From Sphingosinicella sp041916975 (GTDB taxonomy: Bacteria > Pseudomonadota > Alphaproteobacteria > Sphingomonadales > Sphingomonadaceae): a DNA stretch of 64,000 bases. Shown here piece by piece: positions 29,384-38,911 of the stretch. Position 1 is the first letter of the stretch; every line of letters starts with the position of its first letter. Location: assembly GCF_041916975.1 (NCBI RefSeq), contig NZ_JAYRYK010000001.1, forward strand, positions 4,030,001 to 4,094,000. Reading direction: 5' to 3'. Position numbers and translations under genes: made by a program. The notes under the pieces were generated by a model. It did no database searches and was not told where the DNA came from. It saw nothing but the letters and a program-made list of their open reading frames with translations.

Positions 29384-30451
29384 CTAAAAATCGCCTATAC
29401 AGGCTACAAAGTCCAATGCTTTACGAAACAGCGTCGGCAAATCCCGCGCGGCGGACTCATCCGCTGCACGCCAATCCCCCGCTGGTTTCGTTGTGCCCGA
29501 CAGATCGCCCGAAAACACGGTCAGATGCAACTCGAAATGCGTGAAAACGTGGGTCACACGCCCTTCGCCGCGTGACCAGCGCGTGAGGGAGGGGGCGCCC
29601 GGATGCGTGTCTTCGGGGGCAGGGGTGTCGGTGATCTCGCTCATCGGCAGGCCGAGCATGCCGCCCAGAAGGCCGCGCGGGGGGCGGCGCACGAGCAGGA
29701 TCTCGCTGCCGTCGCGCAGCACATAGACACTGGCGTAGCGGATCGGACGCGCAGCTTTCGGTGCTTTTTTGGGCAAGAGGTCGGCGATGCCGCGCTGCGC
29801 CGCGTCGCAGGCCGCGATGATGGGGCACACGAGGCAATCGGGCGATTTGGGGCGGCACACGGTGGCGCCGAGGTCCATCATCGCCTGCGCGAAATCGCCT
29901 GCGCGTGCGGCGGGCGTGATCGTATCCGTGAGCGCGCGAAGCGCGGGTTTCGTGCCGGGCAAGGGCTCTTCAACCGCGAACAGCCGCGCAACGACGCGCT
30001 CGACATTGCCGTCGACGACGACGGCGCGCTCGCCGAAGGCAATCGCCGTGATCGCCGCCGCCGTATAGGCGCCAATGCCGGGAAGGCCGAGCAGCGCCCT
30101 CTCGGTGGATGGGAAATATCCGCCGTGGTCGTTCGCAACGGCGCGCGCGCAGGCGAGGAGATTGCGCGCGCGGGCGTAGTAGCCGAGGCCCGCCCATGCC
30201 GCGAGCACGTCTCCGTCTTCGGCTGCGGCGAGCGCCTCCACCGTCGGCCACCGCGCTGTGAAATGCTCGAAATAGGGGATGACGGCCGCCACGGTCGTCT
30301 GCTGGAGCATGATTTCCGAAAGCCAGACGCGATAGGGATCGGCCGCGTTCGCGCCGGGCGGCGCGCGCCACGGCAGGCGGCGGTGCGACCTGTCGTACCA
30401 GGCGAGCAGTGGTGCCGCGATATCCTTGGGGGCGATTTCCTTGGCGGGCAT
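29384..30451 (-). CDS. mutY: A/G-specific adenine glycosylase
   Basis: MutY removes adenine mispaired with 8-oxoguanine. The 355-residue protein has the catalytic glutamate in SEIMLQQTTV, the helix-hairpin-helix LLGLPGIGAYTAAAI, the catalytic Asp in VVVDGNVERVVARL, and the [4Fe-4S] ligands in CRPKSPDCLVCPIIAAC (C-x6-C-x2-C-x5-C). A nudix-like C-terminal domain follows, containing VRRPPRGLLGGMLGLP. The length is normal. It diverges from dciA, as is usual for this neighbourhood. Confidence 0.97.
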   Translation of the reverse strand: MPAKEIAPKDIAAPLLAWYDRSHRRLPWRAPPGANAADPYRVWLSEIMLQQTTVAAVIPYFEHFTARWPTVEALAAAEDGDVLAAWAGLGYYARARNLLACARAVANDHGGYFPSTERALLGLPGIGAYTAAAITAIAFGERAVVVDGNVERVVARLFAVEEPLPGTKPALRALTDTITPAARAGDFAQAMMDLGATVCRPKSPDCLVCPIIAACDAAQRGIADLLPKKAPKAARPIRYASVYVLRDGSEILLVRRPPRGLLGGMLGLPMSEITDTPAPEDTHPGAPSLTRWSRGEGRVTHVFTHFELHLTVFSGDLSGTTKPAGDWRAADESAARDLPTLFRKALDFVACIGDF

Positions 30452-30477
30452 GGCGCGCCTATGGCATGGGTTTCTTC

Positions 30478-30972
30478 ATGAGGAAACCGGGTGACAGAAG
30501 GGGTGGGAGCCGGTCGGTGGCCGAGCTTGTGCCGCTTGTCGGGCGCAAGGCGTTCCGCCGTTTCGGCTTCGTCGACAGTGCCGTGGTCGCGCGCTGGCCC
30601 GAGATCGTGGGGCCGGACTATGCGCGGCATTCGACGCCCGAATCACTGAGCTTCCCGCACGGCAAGCGCAGCGGCGGCACGCTCAACCTCTCCGCCACCG
30701 GTTCGCACGCGCTGATGATCCAGCACGTGGCGCCACAGATCATCGAGCGGGTGAACCGCTTTTTCGGCTATGATGCTGTCGCGCGCATCGCCATCCGGCA
30801 GGGGCTTGCCGTGGAGCGCGCGCCTGCGGGCGAGTCTGCGCAGACGCCCGGCGAGGTGCCCGAGGACGTGGCGGGCAGCCTGAAGGCGATCGCCGACGAC
30901 GGGCTTCGGCAGAGCCTTGAAGACCTTGCGCGGCAGATGAGTGGGACGAAGGGTCTGCCCGTTATTCGATAG
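30478..30972 (+). CDS. dciA: DciA-like protein (DUF721)
   Basis: This 164-residue protein has the DUF721 segment at residues 1-90 (AFRRFGFVDSAVVARWPEIVG, then SATGSHALMIQHVAPQIIERVN, then FGYDAVARIAIRQG). DciA is the ancestral loader of the DnaB replicative helicase in bacteria lacking DnaC/DnaI. The start is ambiguous between 30466 and 30478; the latter is used because homologues begin close to this point. It opens the dciA-DsbA-smc order on the plus strand and diverges from mutY. Confidence 0.8.
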   Translation: MRKPGDRRGGSRSVAELVPLVGRKAFRRFGFVDSAVVARWPEIVGPDYARHSTPESLSFPHGKRSGGTLNLSATGSHALMIQHVAPQIIERVNRFFGYDAVARIAIRQGLAVERAPAGESAQTPGEVPEDVAGSLKAIADDGLRQSLEDLARQMSGTKGLPVIR

Positions 30973-31075
30973 CTGAAAATGCGCTGATCGGCTTTGACTT
31001 GGGATGCGTGCCTCGCCATAGTGTCCCACCCGCATTTGTGGCAGGTATTGGGTTTCTTTGAGGGTGGACTACCAG

Positions 31076-31837
31076 ATGTTGAGAAAAGCGCGCTTCAAGG
31101 CATTGTGTTTGTTCGGAGCCGTCGCAGTGCTTTCGGCCTGCGGACAGGAATCGTCTGAAGCCGCCGGGAGCAAGGCCGGCAGCGCGCCGAAGGCGGAAAC
31201 GCCGTCCGCACCGGCCGGGAAAGGCAAGTGGCTCGAAACCGTGAAGGCGACCCCCGAGGGCGGCTTCAGCATCGGTAACCCGAACGCCCCCGTGAAGCTC
31301 ATCGAATTCGCATCGCTCACCTGCCCGCACTGCCGCGATTTCCACGAAATGGCGATGCCGGCGATCAAGGGCCAGTATATCGCCACCGGCAAGGTGCTCT
31401 ACGAGTTCCGCAACTTCGTGTTGAACCCGGCGGACTACGGCGCCACGATGCTCGCGCGCTGCCAGGGGCCGAGCGCATTCTTCGGGCTGGCCGACGCCTT
31501 CTTCAAGAACCAGCAGACATGGATCGAGCCGTTCACCAAGCTCACCGAGGCGCAGACCTCCCAGCTGCAATCATTGTCGCCGGACGAGCAGGTCGTCACC
31601 TACGCGAAGCTCGGCGGGCTCGACACGTTCGTGCGTGCGCGCGGGATTCCGGAAGCGAAGTTCAAGGCCTGCCTCACCGATGCGAACCAGCGCAGCCAGC
31701 TTGAGGCGATCCGCAAGACGGCGGTCGAGCAGTACAAGGTGACGGGCACGCCCGCGTTCGTGCTGAACGACAAGTCGCTCGAAGGCGTGCACAGCTGGGC
31801 GGACCTCGAGCCGCTGCTCAAGGATGCCGCGAAGTAG
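31076..31837 (+). CDS. DsbA-family thioredoxin-fold lipoprotein
   Basis: This protein of about 253 residues has a lipobox LSAC with C22, a Ser/Ala/Pro linker, and a DsbA-like domain with active-site C83-P-H-C86 in ASLTCPHCRDFH. The cis-proline loop VTGTPAFVLN is present. It probably acts in periplasmic disulfide oxidation or isomerisation. CPHC matches E. coli DsbA, and the fold resembles the Rv2969c/BdbD-type lipoproteins. An alternative TTG start lies at 31058. It lies just ahead of smc, a common order in sphingomonads. Confidence 0.9.
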   Translation: MLRKARFKALCLFGAVAVLSACGQESSEAAGSKAGSAPKAETPSAPAGKGKWLETVKATPEGGFSIGNPNAPVKLIEFASLTCPHCRDFHEMAMPAIKGQYIATGKVLYEFRNFVLNPADYGATMLARCQGPSAFFGLADAFFKNQQTWIEPFTKLTEAQTSQLQSLSPDEQVVTYAKLGGLDTFVRARGIPEAKFKACLTDANQRSQLEAIRKTAVEQYKVTGTPAFVLNDKSLEGVHSWADLEPLLKDAAK

Positions 31838-31872
31838 CGTGAAGCGTGTGGGCGTGAGAGAGCGGGGGGCGC

Positions 31873-34800
31873 GTGCATTTCAGGCGGATTAGACTCGCCG
31901 GGTTCAAATCCTTCGTCGATCCTGTGGAACTCAGGATCGACGATGGGCTGACGGGCGTCGTCGGTCCGAACGGCTGCGGCAAGTCAAACCTCCTTGAAGC
32001 CATTCGCTGGGTGATGGGCGAATCGAGCGCCAAATCCATGCGCGGCGGCGGCATGGAAGACGTGATCTTCGCGGGCACCGACCGCCGCCCGGCGCGCGAC
32101 GCCGCGCACGTTACGCTTCACCTCGACAATTCGAGCCGCCGCGCGCCCGCGCAGTTCAACGATTCGGACGATCTCGAAGTGGTTCGCCACATCGAGCGCG
32201 GCCTGGGCTCTGCGTACCGCGTCAACGGCCGCGACGTGCGCCAGAAGGACGTGCAGCTGCTGTTCGCCGACGCGGCGACCGGCGCGCACTCGCCCGCGCT
32301 CGTCAGCCAAGGCCGCATCGGCGCGATCATCGCCGCGAAGCCGCAGGATCGTCGCCTGCTGCTCGAAGAGGCGGCGGGGATTTCGGGCCTGTATGTGCGC
32401 CGCAAGGACGCCGAGCAACGCCTGCGTGCGGCGGAAACCAACCTCACCCGCCTCGATGACGTGCTGCAGGGCCTGTCCGCGCAGGCTGCGAACCTGAAAC
32501 GGCAGGCGCGTCAGGCGGAGCGCTACAAGAAACTCTCCGAGCAGATTCGGATCGCCGAGGCGATGCTGCTCTACGCGAAGGCGGCTGAGGCGAATGCGGA
32601 TGCAAACGCCGCGAAAGCCGAGGCCGAAGCGCTGCGCGGGAAGATCGAGGACGCGACGCGGCTCGGCGCGGCGATCTCGGCGCGGCAGGCGGATGCCGCC
32701 GCGAACCTGCCGCCGCTGCGCGAAGCGGAGGCCGAGGCGGCGGCGATCCTGCAACGCCTGAAGCTCTCGCGCGATTCGCTGAACGCCGAGCTCAACGAGG
32801 TCGAGCGCCGCCGCCGCGAGGCCGAAGCGCGGCGCGAGGCGGCGGAACGCGACATCGCGCGCGAGGATGCGCTGCACCACGACGCGCACGCCGCGCTTGA
32901 ACGGCTCGCGGCGGAAGACGCCGCAATCGCGGCGCGGCTCGCCGAAGCTGAGGCCGCGCTTGGCCCGGCGGAAGCGCGCATCACCGATCTCGAAGCCGTC
33001 GTCGAGGCTGACCAGCGCGCGCTTGCCGATGCGCTTGCAGCGCAGGCCGAGGCACAGGGGCAGCGCCGCGCGATCGAAGCCGAGCTTTCGGCGTTGCGTT
33101 CCCAGATCGCGCGGGCCGAATCCGAAAAGACGCGCACACTCGCCGCACAGGCCGCGGCCGCGCAGGGCGATGATGCGGGCGAGCGGCTGATTGCCGCCGA
33201 GGGCCGCGCGAAGGATGCCGAGGCGGAAGCCGAGCGTGCCTCCGCCGCGATCGCGACCGGCGAGGAACGCCGCGCCGGGGCGGAGACTGCGCGCGATGCG
33301 GCGCAGGCGAAGCGGGGCGAGGCACAGGCGGCGCTATCCGCGCTCACCGGCGAGCGGCAGTCGCTCGAACGCTCGCTCGCGGCGAGCCGTGGTGGTGATG
33401 CCGAGCCGCTGATCGACCGGGTACGCGTGACGAAGGGTTTCGAGGCGGCGTTCGCGGCCTCGCTTGGCGACGATACGGCGGCCCCCGTGGGCGGCGAAAG
33501 CGGACGCCGGTGGGGCGGGGCGACGAAGGGCGAATGGGATCCGGCGCTTCCGGCAGGCGCGCGGCCGCTTTCCGAGGTGATCACGGCGCCCGAGGAAATC
33601 GCGCGCCGCGCCGCGCAGATCGGTGTCGTCGACGACGAGATGCTGGACCGGATGGCGGCGAAGCTCTCCGTCGGCCAGCGATTGGTGACCACCGAAGGCC
33701 GCTTGGTGCGCTGGGACGGCTTCCGCACCGAAGCGGGCGACGGCAGCGCGGCGGCGGAAAAGCTGCGCCAGCGCAACCGGCTCGCCGAGGTTGAGGCATT
33801 GTTGCCCGACGCCGAGGCGGCGGTGGAAGCTCTTGATACCGAGTTCGCCGCTGCGCGCGCGATTGTCGCCGAAACCGCCTCCGCGATCGACGGCGAACGA
33901 CAGGCGTTGCGCCGGGCGGAAGCCGCGCGTGCTGAAGCGGCGAAGGTGATGTCGCAGCTCGCGGGTGAGGTCGAGCGCCGCGCCGCGCAGCTCGAAGCGT
34001 TTGCGGCAGCCGTGACGCGCGCGAACGACCAGATCGCCGAGTGCGGCGAGAAGACGCAGGAACTGGAAGCCGCGCTTCTGGAGGTTCCCGCAGCAGAAGG
34101 GCTGACCGAAGCGGTGACGGCGGCGCGCAATACGGCCGATGCGCATCGCTCCGACCTCGCGATGGCGCGCGCCGAACATGTTGCCCTCCAGCGCGGCCTG
34201 CAAAGCGATGGTGCGCGACGCGACGCGATCACCGCCGAACGCGAAGCCTGGGAGCGTCGCATTTCGGGCAGTACCGCACAGCGCGAGGAGCTTGCCGCGC
34301 GAATCGCGGCGGCGAATGCGACGATTGCCGAAATCGCCGACGTGCCCGCAGCGATTGCCGAGCGTCAGGCGCGGCTCGCGGGCGACCTCGCCGACGCAGA
34401 GGCCGCGCGTCAGGCGGCGGCGGATCGGCTTGCCGAGGCCGAAGGCGGACTTCGCACCATCGATGGCGAAGCGCGCGAGGCGACAGAAATTCTTTCCACC
34501 CTGCGCGAGGAGCGCGGGCGTATCGAGGTGCGCGTCGAGACCTGCGAGCACCGGCGCACCGAACTCAACCGCCTGTCGGTCGAGCGTTTCCAGTGTTCGC
34601 CGCAGATGCTGCCCCAGCGCTTCGAATTCAGCGACGAGAACATGGAGGACCCGGAAACGCTGAATTCCGGGCTCGATCGCCTGACCGGCGAGCGCGAGCG
34701 CATGGGGCCGGTGAACCTGCGCGCCGATGTCGAGCTCGAAGAGATCGAGACGACGCTCACAACGTCGACCTCCGAGCGCGAGGAGCTGGAAACCGCGATC

Positions 34801-35328
34801 GCCCGCCTGCGCGGCAGCATCGGCTCGCTGAACCGCGAAGGCCGTGCGCGGCTGCTGACTGCGTTCGAAGAGGTGAACCGCCACTTCGGTGATCTTTTCA
34901 CAAGCCTCTTCGGCGGCGGCGAAGCGCGCCTCGAACTCATCGAATCGGATGATCCGCTCGAAGCGGGCCTCGAGATCATGGCGCAGCCCCCGGGCAAGAA
35001 GCTGCAATCGCTGACGCTGCTTTCGGGCGGCGAGCAGGCGCTGACGGCGGTGGCGCTGATCTTCGGCCTGTTCCTGACGAATCCGGCGCCGATCTGCGTT
35101 CTCGACGAGGTCGACGCGCCGCTCGACGACGCCAATATCGAGCGTTTCTGCGATCTTCTCGACCGCATGACGACGCTGACCGACACCCGCTTTCTCATCG
35201 TGACGCACAACGCCGTCACGATGAGCCGGATGCATCGCCTCTATGGTGTCACCATGGGCGAGAAGGGCGTCAGCCAGCTTGTTTCCGTGGACCTTGGCCG
35301 CGCCGAAACGCTGCTCGCGGCGGAGTAG
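31873..35328 (+). CDS. smc: Chromosome segregation SMC ATPase
   Basis: Smc is the condensin ATPase that organises and segregates the chromosome. The 1151-residue protein has Walker A GPNGCGKS (31-38), long Ala/Glu/Arg-rich coiled coils, a hinge around residues 515-600, the ABC signature LLSGGEQAL (near residue 1050), and Walker B CVLDEVDAPLDDAN. The length is typical. The start is GTG at 31873, preceded by GCGGGGGG; no ATG lies near it. No scpA/scpB genes are adjacent. Confidence 0.97.
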   Translation: MHFRRIRLAGFKSFVDPVELRIDDGLTGVVGPNGCGKSNLLEAIRWVMGESSAKSMRGGGMEDVIFAGTDRRPARDAAHVTLHLDNSSRRAPAQFNDSDDLEVVRHIERGLGSAYRVNGRDVRQKDVQLLFADAATGAHSPALVSQGRIGAIIAAKPQDRRLLLEEAAGISGLYVRRKDAEQRLRAAETNLTRLDDVLQGLSAQAANLKRQARQAERYKKLSEQIRIAEAMLLYAKAAEANADANAAKAEAEALRGKIEDATRLGAAISARQADAAANLPPLREAEAEAAAILQRLKLSRDSLNAELNEVERRRREAEARREAAERDIAREDALHHDAHAALERLAAEDAAIAARLAEAEAALGPAEARITDLEAVVEADQRALADALAAQAEAQGQRRAIEAELSALRSQIARAESEKTRTLAAQAAAAQGDDAGERLIAAEGRAKDAEAEAERASAAIATGEERRAGAETARDAAQAKRGEAQAALSALTGERQSLERSLAASRGGDAEPLIDRVRVTKGFEAAFAASLGDDTAAPVGGESGRRWGGATKGEWDPALPAGARPLSEVITAPEEIARRAAQIGVVDDEMLDRMAAKLSVGQRLVTTEGRLVRWDGFRTEAGDGSAAAEKLRQRNRLAEVEALLPDAEAAVEALDTEFAAARAIVAETASAIDGERQALRRAEAARAEAAKVMSQLAGEVERRAAQLEAFAAAVTRANDQIAECGEKTQELEAALLEVPAAEGLTEAVTAARNTADAHRSDLAMARAEHVALQRGLQSDGARRDAITAEREAWERRISGSTAQREELAARIAAANATIAEIADVPAAIAERQARLAGDLADAEAARQAAADRLAEAEGGLRTIDGEAREATEILSTLREERGRIEVRVETCEHRRTELNRLSVERFQCSPQMLPQRFEFSDENMEDPETLNSGLDRLTGERERMGPVNLRADVELEEIETTLTTSTSEREELETAIARLRGSIGSLNREGRARLLTAFEEVNRHFGDLFTSLFGGGEARLELIESDDPLEAGLEIMAQPPGKKLQSLTLLSGGEQALTAVALIFGLFLTNPAPICVLDEVDAPLDDANIERFCDLLDRMTTLTDTRFLIVTHNAVTMSRMHRLYGVTMGEKGVSQLVSVDLGRAETLLAAE

Positions 35329-35372
35329 ACATGCTGCCGTGGACACCATGCCGCAGTGCGGCACGGCGAGCG

Positions 35373-35400
35373 TTGACTTGGCGAAAACCCGCCACTAAAC
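35373..35400 (+). promoter_or_regulatory. Possible promoter of the F0 operon
   Basis: The 179-bp spacer between smc and atpI contains TTGACT at 35373 and CTAAAC at 35395, with 16 bp between them. This is a plausible sigma70-like promoter for the atp genes. A small hairpin (TGCCGC-agt-GCGGCA, 35349-35363) lies just upstream and could terminate smc. Both readings are weak by sequence alone. Confidence 0.3.
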
Positions 35401-35507
35401 GTGCGCTCGCGTTCGGGGTTTCGGCTCCGGCGTCTCGTCGCTTGCCGGAAACGGCATGTGTTTCGGGTGGACCGTTCAAACTGTCCTCAAGGGCATGGAG
35501 ATGATCG

Positions 35508-35807
35508 TTGGCTGATGACCGGCGCATCGAACCCGACGACCTCGGTCGTCGACTTGCCGAGGCCAAGGAACGTGCCAATCCGAAGCGTGACGGGCTGAAA
35601 CGGGAAGAGAACAGGGGCTGGTCGATCGCCATCGAATTCGTCGGTGCGATCCTCGTGGGTGCCTTTTTCGGCTGGCTGATCGACGGCTGGTTCGGAACGG
35701 GGCCGTACGGAATGATCCTGTTCTTTTTGCTCGGCTTTGGTGCTGGTCTGCGCACGGTGATGCGCAAGAGCGGCGACTTCGACGGCAACCCGGACGACAA
35801 CAACTAA
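35508..35807 (+). CDS. atpI: ATP synthase protein I (AtpI-like assembly factor)
   Basis: This 99-residue membrane protein has a charged amino half and two helices (SIAIEFVGAILVGAFFGWLI and GMILFFLLGFGAGLRTVM), typical of AtpI, which helps assemble the c-ring or supply Mg2+. The start is TTG at 35508 with a GGAG site about 8 bp upstream; no ATG is available in a sensible place. It is the first gene of the F0 operon, 22 bp ahead of atpB. Confidence 0.88.
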   Translation: MADDRRIEPDDLGRRLAEAKERANPKRDGLKREENRGWSIAIEFVGAILVGAFFGWLIDGWFGTGPYGMILFFLLGFGAGLRTVMRKSGDFDGNPDDNN

Positions 35808-35829
35808 GGTTCAGGAGCGCGGGCGTTCA

Positions 35830-36558
35830 ATGGCGAACCCGATGGAACAGTTCGAGATCAAGACGCTCAGCCCGATTGAGCTTGGCGGCTATGACGTCTC
35901 GTTCACCAATTCTTCGCTGTGGATGATGATCGCGCTCGTCACGGTGGCGGGTTTCCTCTTCATCGGCACGGCTGCCCCGAAGCTCGTTCCCGGGCGCTGG
36001 CAGGCTTCCGTCGAGTATCTTGAAGAATTCATCCGCAACATGCTGGCGGAAAACGTCGGGCCGGAAGGCCGCAGGTACGTTCCGCTGGTGTTCGCACTCT
36101 TTATCTTCGTGCTTGGTTGCAACCTGCTGGGCCTGCTGCCCTTCGTGGGCGCCTTCACGCCGACCAGCCATATCGCGGTGACCTTCGGCCTTGCCGCGCT
36201 GGTCTTCCTCGTGGTGCTCGGTGTCGGCTTCGCGCGCCACGGGCTGCACTTCTTCTCGCTCTTCATTCCCAAGGACTGCCCGATCGTGCTGCTTCCGCTG
36301 GTGACGGCGATCGAGTTCGTCTCGTTCCTGTCGCGGCCGTTCACACTGGCGATCCGGTTGTTCGCGAACATGACTGCGGGCCACGTTCTTCTGAAAGTGT
36401 TTGGCGGCTTCGTCGTCAGCCTTGGTGTGTTCGGCCTGCTGCCGCTCGGCGTCAACGTCGCGCTTACCGCGCTCGAAGTGATGATCGCCGTGGTGCAGGC
36501 CTATGTCTTCGCGCTGCTCACGTCGATCTACCTGAACGACGCGGTCAATCTTCACTAG
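35830..36558 (+). CDS. atpB: F0F1 ATP synthase subunit a
   Basis: Subunit a forms the proton half-channels of F0. The 242-residue protein has the essential arginine R176 in FTLAIRLFANMTAGH and the expected multiple helices, with GCNLLGLLPF and VMIAVVQAYVFALLTSIYL. The length is typical of Alphaproteobacteria. It lies between atpI and atpE in an F0-only cluster; F1 genes are not in the window, as usual for this class. Confidence 0.97.
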   Translation: MANPMEQFEIKTLSPIELGGYDVSFTNSSLWMMIALVTVAGFLFIGTAAPKLVPGRWQASVEYLEEFIRNMLAENVGPEGRRYVPLVFALFIFVLGCNLLGLLPFVGAFTPTSHIAVTFGLAALVFLVVLGVGFARHGLHFFSLFIPKDCPIVLLPLVTAIEFVSFLSRPFTLAIRLFANMTAGHVLLKVFGGFVVSLGVFGLLPLGVNVALTALEVMIAVVQAYVFALLTSIYLNDAVNLH

Positions 36559-36600
36559 TTTCAACGCAATCCCACTACAGTTCAACGGAAGGGTTTCAAC

Positions 36601-36825
36601 ATGGATATCGCATCAGCCAAGCTCATCGGTGCCGGTCTCGCTGCTGTCGGCGCGGGCATTGCCGCTATCGGCGTGGGCACGATCTTCGGCCAGTTCCTGC
36701 AGGGTGCGCTGCGCAACCCGGCTGCCGCCGACAAGCTCGGCGGTCGTCTGATCTTCGGCTTCGCGGTGACCGAGGCTCTCGGCCTCATCGCCGCCGTCGT
36801 CGCGCTCGCGCTCGCGTTCGGTTGA
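36601..36825 (+). CDS. atpE: F0F1 ATP synthase subunit c
   Basis: This 74-residue, two-helix proteolipid has the proton-carrying carboxylate E58 in FAVTEALGLIAA. Helix 1 carries the glycine-rich GAGLAAVGAGIAAIGVG. The loop RNPAAADK is canonical. The glycine pattern in helix 1 sets c-ring packing. It is third in the F0 operon, with 42 bp after atpB. Confidence 0.97.
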   Translation: MDIASAKLIGAGLAAVGAGIAAIGVGTIFGQFLQGALRNPAAADKLGGRLIFGFAVTEALGLIAAVVALALAFG

Positions 36826-36909
36826 TCTTCCAGGGCTTCGGTCCGGCACGTACGGCGTGCCGGTCTGCGCCCTTTTGATCACTCAGCCGGATTCGCATCG
36901 GGGTAAGTC

Positions 36910-37392
36910 ATGCCACAATTCGACCCGTCAAATTTTCTGCCGCAGATGTTCTGGTTGGCGATCGCATTCGCCATCCTTTACTTCGGCGTCGTCCGCCTGA
37001 CGCTGCCGAAGATCGGCAAGGTCGTCGACGAACGGGCCAGCATCATCGCGGCCGATCTGTCGGCGGCGGAAGTGGCACACACGGCCGCCGCGAATACGGG
37101 CGAGGCCTATAATGCGGTGCTTGCCAAATCCCGCGATGCCGCGACGAGTGTCGTGTCGGACGCGAAGGCGGTTACGGTTCGCGAAAACGAAGCCAAGCTC
37201 GCCTCGCTTGATGCCGAACTGAATGCGCGTCTCGCATCGGCGGAAGCCCGCATTTCCGATGCGCGCGCCAAGGCTCTCGGCGAGATCGAGACTGCGGCGA
37301 GCGAAGCGGCGGCCGATGTCGTCGAGCGCCTGACCGGCGTTCGTCCCGGCGAACTGGAAGCCAGGGCCGCGGTCGCCGCGAGCCTGTCGTAG
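36910..37392 (+). CDS. atpF': F0F1 ATP synthase subunit b' (second b-type stalk subunit)
   Basis: This 160-residue peripheral stalk subunit has one N-terminal helix (LPQMFWLAIAFAILYFGVVR) followed by a long Ala/Glu-rich coiled helix. Bacteria with a duplicated b subunit (b and b') pair them as a heterodimer in the stator. It lies just ahead of atpF, as is usual in Alphaproteobacteria. Assignment as b' rather than b is based on gene order. Confidence 0.9.
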   Translation: MPQFDPSNFLPQMFWLAIAFAILYFGVVRLTLPKIGKVVDERASIIAADLSAAEVAHTAAANTGEAYNAVLAKSRDAATSVVSDAKAVTVRENEAKLASLDAELNARLASAEARISDARAKALGEIETAASEAAADVVERLTGVRPGELEARAAVAASLS

Positions 37393-37401
37393 GAAGTCGC
37401 T

Positions 37402-38007
37402 ATGCAAGTTCCCGCCGGTGATGTGACCCCAGTCGATGTGCCGCCGAGCGCGGGCGAGGTCGATCAGATGACCGCGACCGTTGCCCACGAGGCCGCGCAC
37501 GACGAGCATCCGGTGATGCTAGGGCTCGATGCCGAAGGCTGGGTCTACGTCAGCATCACGATCTTCTTCCTTCTCGCGATCTTCGTGATGAAGGCGCCGA
37601 AGCTGATCGCGCAGGGCCTCGATGCCCGCATCGCGCTGGTGAAGGCGCAGCTCGCCGAGGCGAAGACGCTGCGCGAGGAAGCCGAAAAGCTTCTCGCCGA
37701 AGCGAAGGCGCGCGAGGCGCAGGGCGAAAAGGATGCCGCGGCGATCATCGCGCACGCGAAGCAGGAAGCCGAGCAGATCACCGTCGCCGCGCAGAAGAGC
37801 GCCGAAACGATGGTCGCGCGCCGCACGGCGATGGCCGAGGCGAAGATCGGCGCCGCCGAGCGCGCCGCCGAAGCCGAACTCCGCGCCCGTGCTGCAACGC
37901 TCGCAACCGCCGCAGCATCGCGCATCATCGCCGACACGACCGACAAGGCGACGAAGACCAAGCTCACCGACGCCGCGATCAGCGAACTGGACCGGCGCCT
38001 GCACTAA
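37402..38007 (+). CDS. atpF: F0F1 ATP synthase subunit b
   Basis: This 201-residue stalk subunit has an N-terminal extension of about 50 residues, a membrane helix (WVYVSITIFFLLAIFVMKAP), then a long helical rod rich in Ala, Glu and Lys. It partners b' in the stator linking F0 to F1. It is the last gene of the F0 operon; a strong hairpin terminator follows 23 bp after the stop. Confidence 0.94.
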   Translation: MQVPAGDVTPVDVPPSAGEVDQMTATVAHEAAHDEHPVMLGLDAEGWVYVSITIFFLLAIFVMKAPKLIAQGLDARIALVKAQLAEAKTLREEAEKLLAEAKAREAQGEKDAAAIIAHAKQEAEQITVAAQKSAETMVARRTAMAEAKIGAAERAAEAELRARAATLATAAASRIIADTTDKATKTKLTDAAISELDRRLH

Positions 38008-38030
38008 GGTTTGGTTTCAGAGAACTTTCG

Positions 38031-38064
38031 AAAGGCCGGAGCGTTCGTGCTCCGGCCTTTTTCG
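38031..38064. terminator. Intrinsic terminator between atpF and the glutathione transferase gene
   Basis: A 12-bp perfect stem is formed by AAAGGCCGGAGC (38031-38042) and GCTCCGGCCTTT (38049-38060), with loop GTTCGT, followed by TTCG. The A-tract on the other side makes it bidirectional. It sits between convergent atpF and the glutathione transferase gene and likely terminates both. Confidence 0.9.
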
Positions 38065-38070
38065 TTTCTG

Positions 38071-38706
38071 CTATCCCGCCGCGTAGCTCGGGCGGTCCGT
38101 GACCTCGGCGTGCCAGCGCAGTGTGTTGGCGTGATCCTCGGGGATGCGCACCTTGATCCAGCGGGCGAAGTCGATGGCGACGGTCGCGGTGATGTCGGCG
38201 ATCGTGTAGCGATCGCCGGCGACGTAGGGGCTTCCGCCGAGGCGTTCGTTGAGCATCGTGAAGAAGCCGGGGAGCAGCAGTCGCCCGCGTTCGGCAAGCT
38301 CGGCGATTTGTGCCGTGTCCGGTCCGCCGCCGGGCTGCGCACGGTTTGCGAACAGCGGCTGCGTATTGCGATAGACGGAGGCGATGGTCGCCAACCCGTC
38401 GAACTCGATGCGGCGCTGCCAGCATTCGACGACGGCGGCTTCCTTCGCATCGCGGCCCATCAGGTTCGGCTCGGGGTGCAGCGTTTCGAAGTAGCGGCAG
38501 ATGGCGATCGATTCGTCGATCACCGTGCCGTCATCCAGCACAAGCGCCGGGATGAGGCCGCGCGGGTTGACGGCGAGATATTCGGGCGTGCGGTTCCCGC
38601 CCTCGGCGACGTTCACCTCCTCGATCTCGATCGGGATGCCTTTTTCGGCGAGGAAGATGGTAACGCGGCGCGGATTGGGCGCGCGGTTCATGCCGTAGAG
38701 CTTCAT
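38071..38706 (-). CDS. Glutathione S-transferase family protein
   Basis: This 211-residue protein has a thioredoxin-fold amino half (MKLYGMNRAPNPRRVTIFLA) with the cis-proline loop GLIPALVLDDG and the ESIAICRY motif that binds the glutathione gamma-glutamyl group. A helical C-terminal half follows with FTIAD-like YTIADITATVAIDF. The substrate is unknown. The start at 38706 directly precedes the first beta strand; the longer frame has no GST features. It converges on atpF with a shared terminator. Confidence 0.9.
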   Translation of the reverse strand: MKLYGMNRAPNPRRVTIFLAEKGIPIEIEEVNVAEGGNRTPEYLAVNPRGLIPALVLDDGTVIDESIAICRYFETLHPEPNLMGRDAKEAAVVECWQRRIEFDGLATIASVYRNTQPLFANRAQPGGGPDTAQIAELAERGRLLLPGFFTMLNERLGGSPYVAGDRYTIADITATVAIDFARWIKVRIPEDHANTLRWHAEVTDRPSYAAG

Positions 38707-38911
38707 GGTCGATTCCCCTGTTTCGTAAACCTGATTGCACGAGGCCACGTTCTCGTCTATGCGCGCTAGCCGCAACAAGGAACAGGGTTCCCGCGCAATG
38801 ACGTTCGAGGTTCGAGGACTACGACGAGGATAGACGCCGCGAAAGAGCGGCGCGGATGGCGCGTGGCCATTCTTCATCCTCCTGTCACTCGAATGCTTGA
38901 AAGTTCCGCAC

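Noticed and set aside
31896..31912. GGTTCAAATCC motif resembling a tRNA T-loop
   Set aside because: It is the coding sequence for the AGFKSF segment of Smc; no acceptor or anticodon stem surrounds it.
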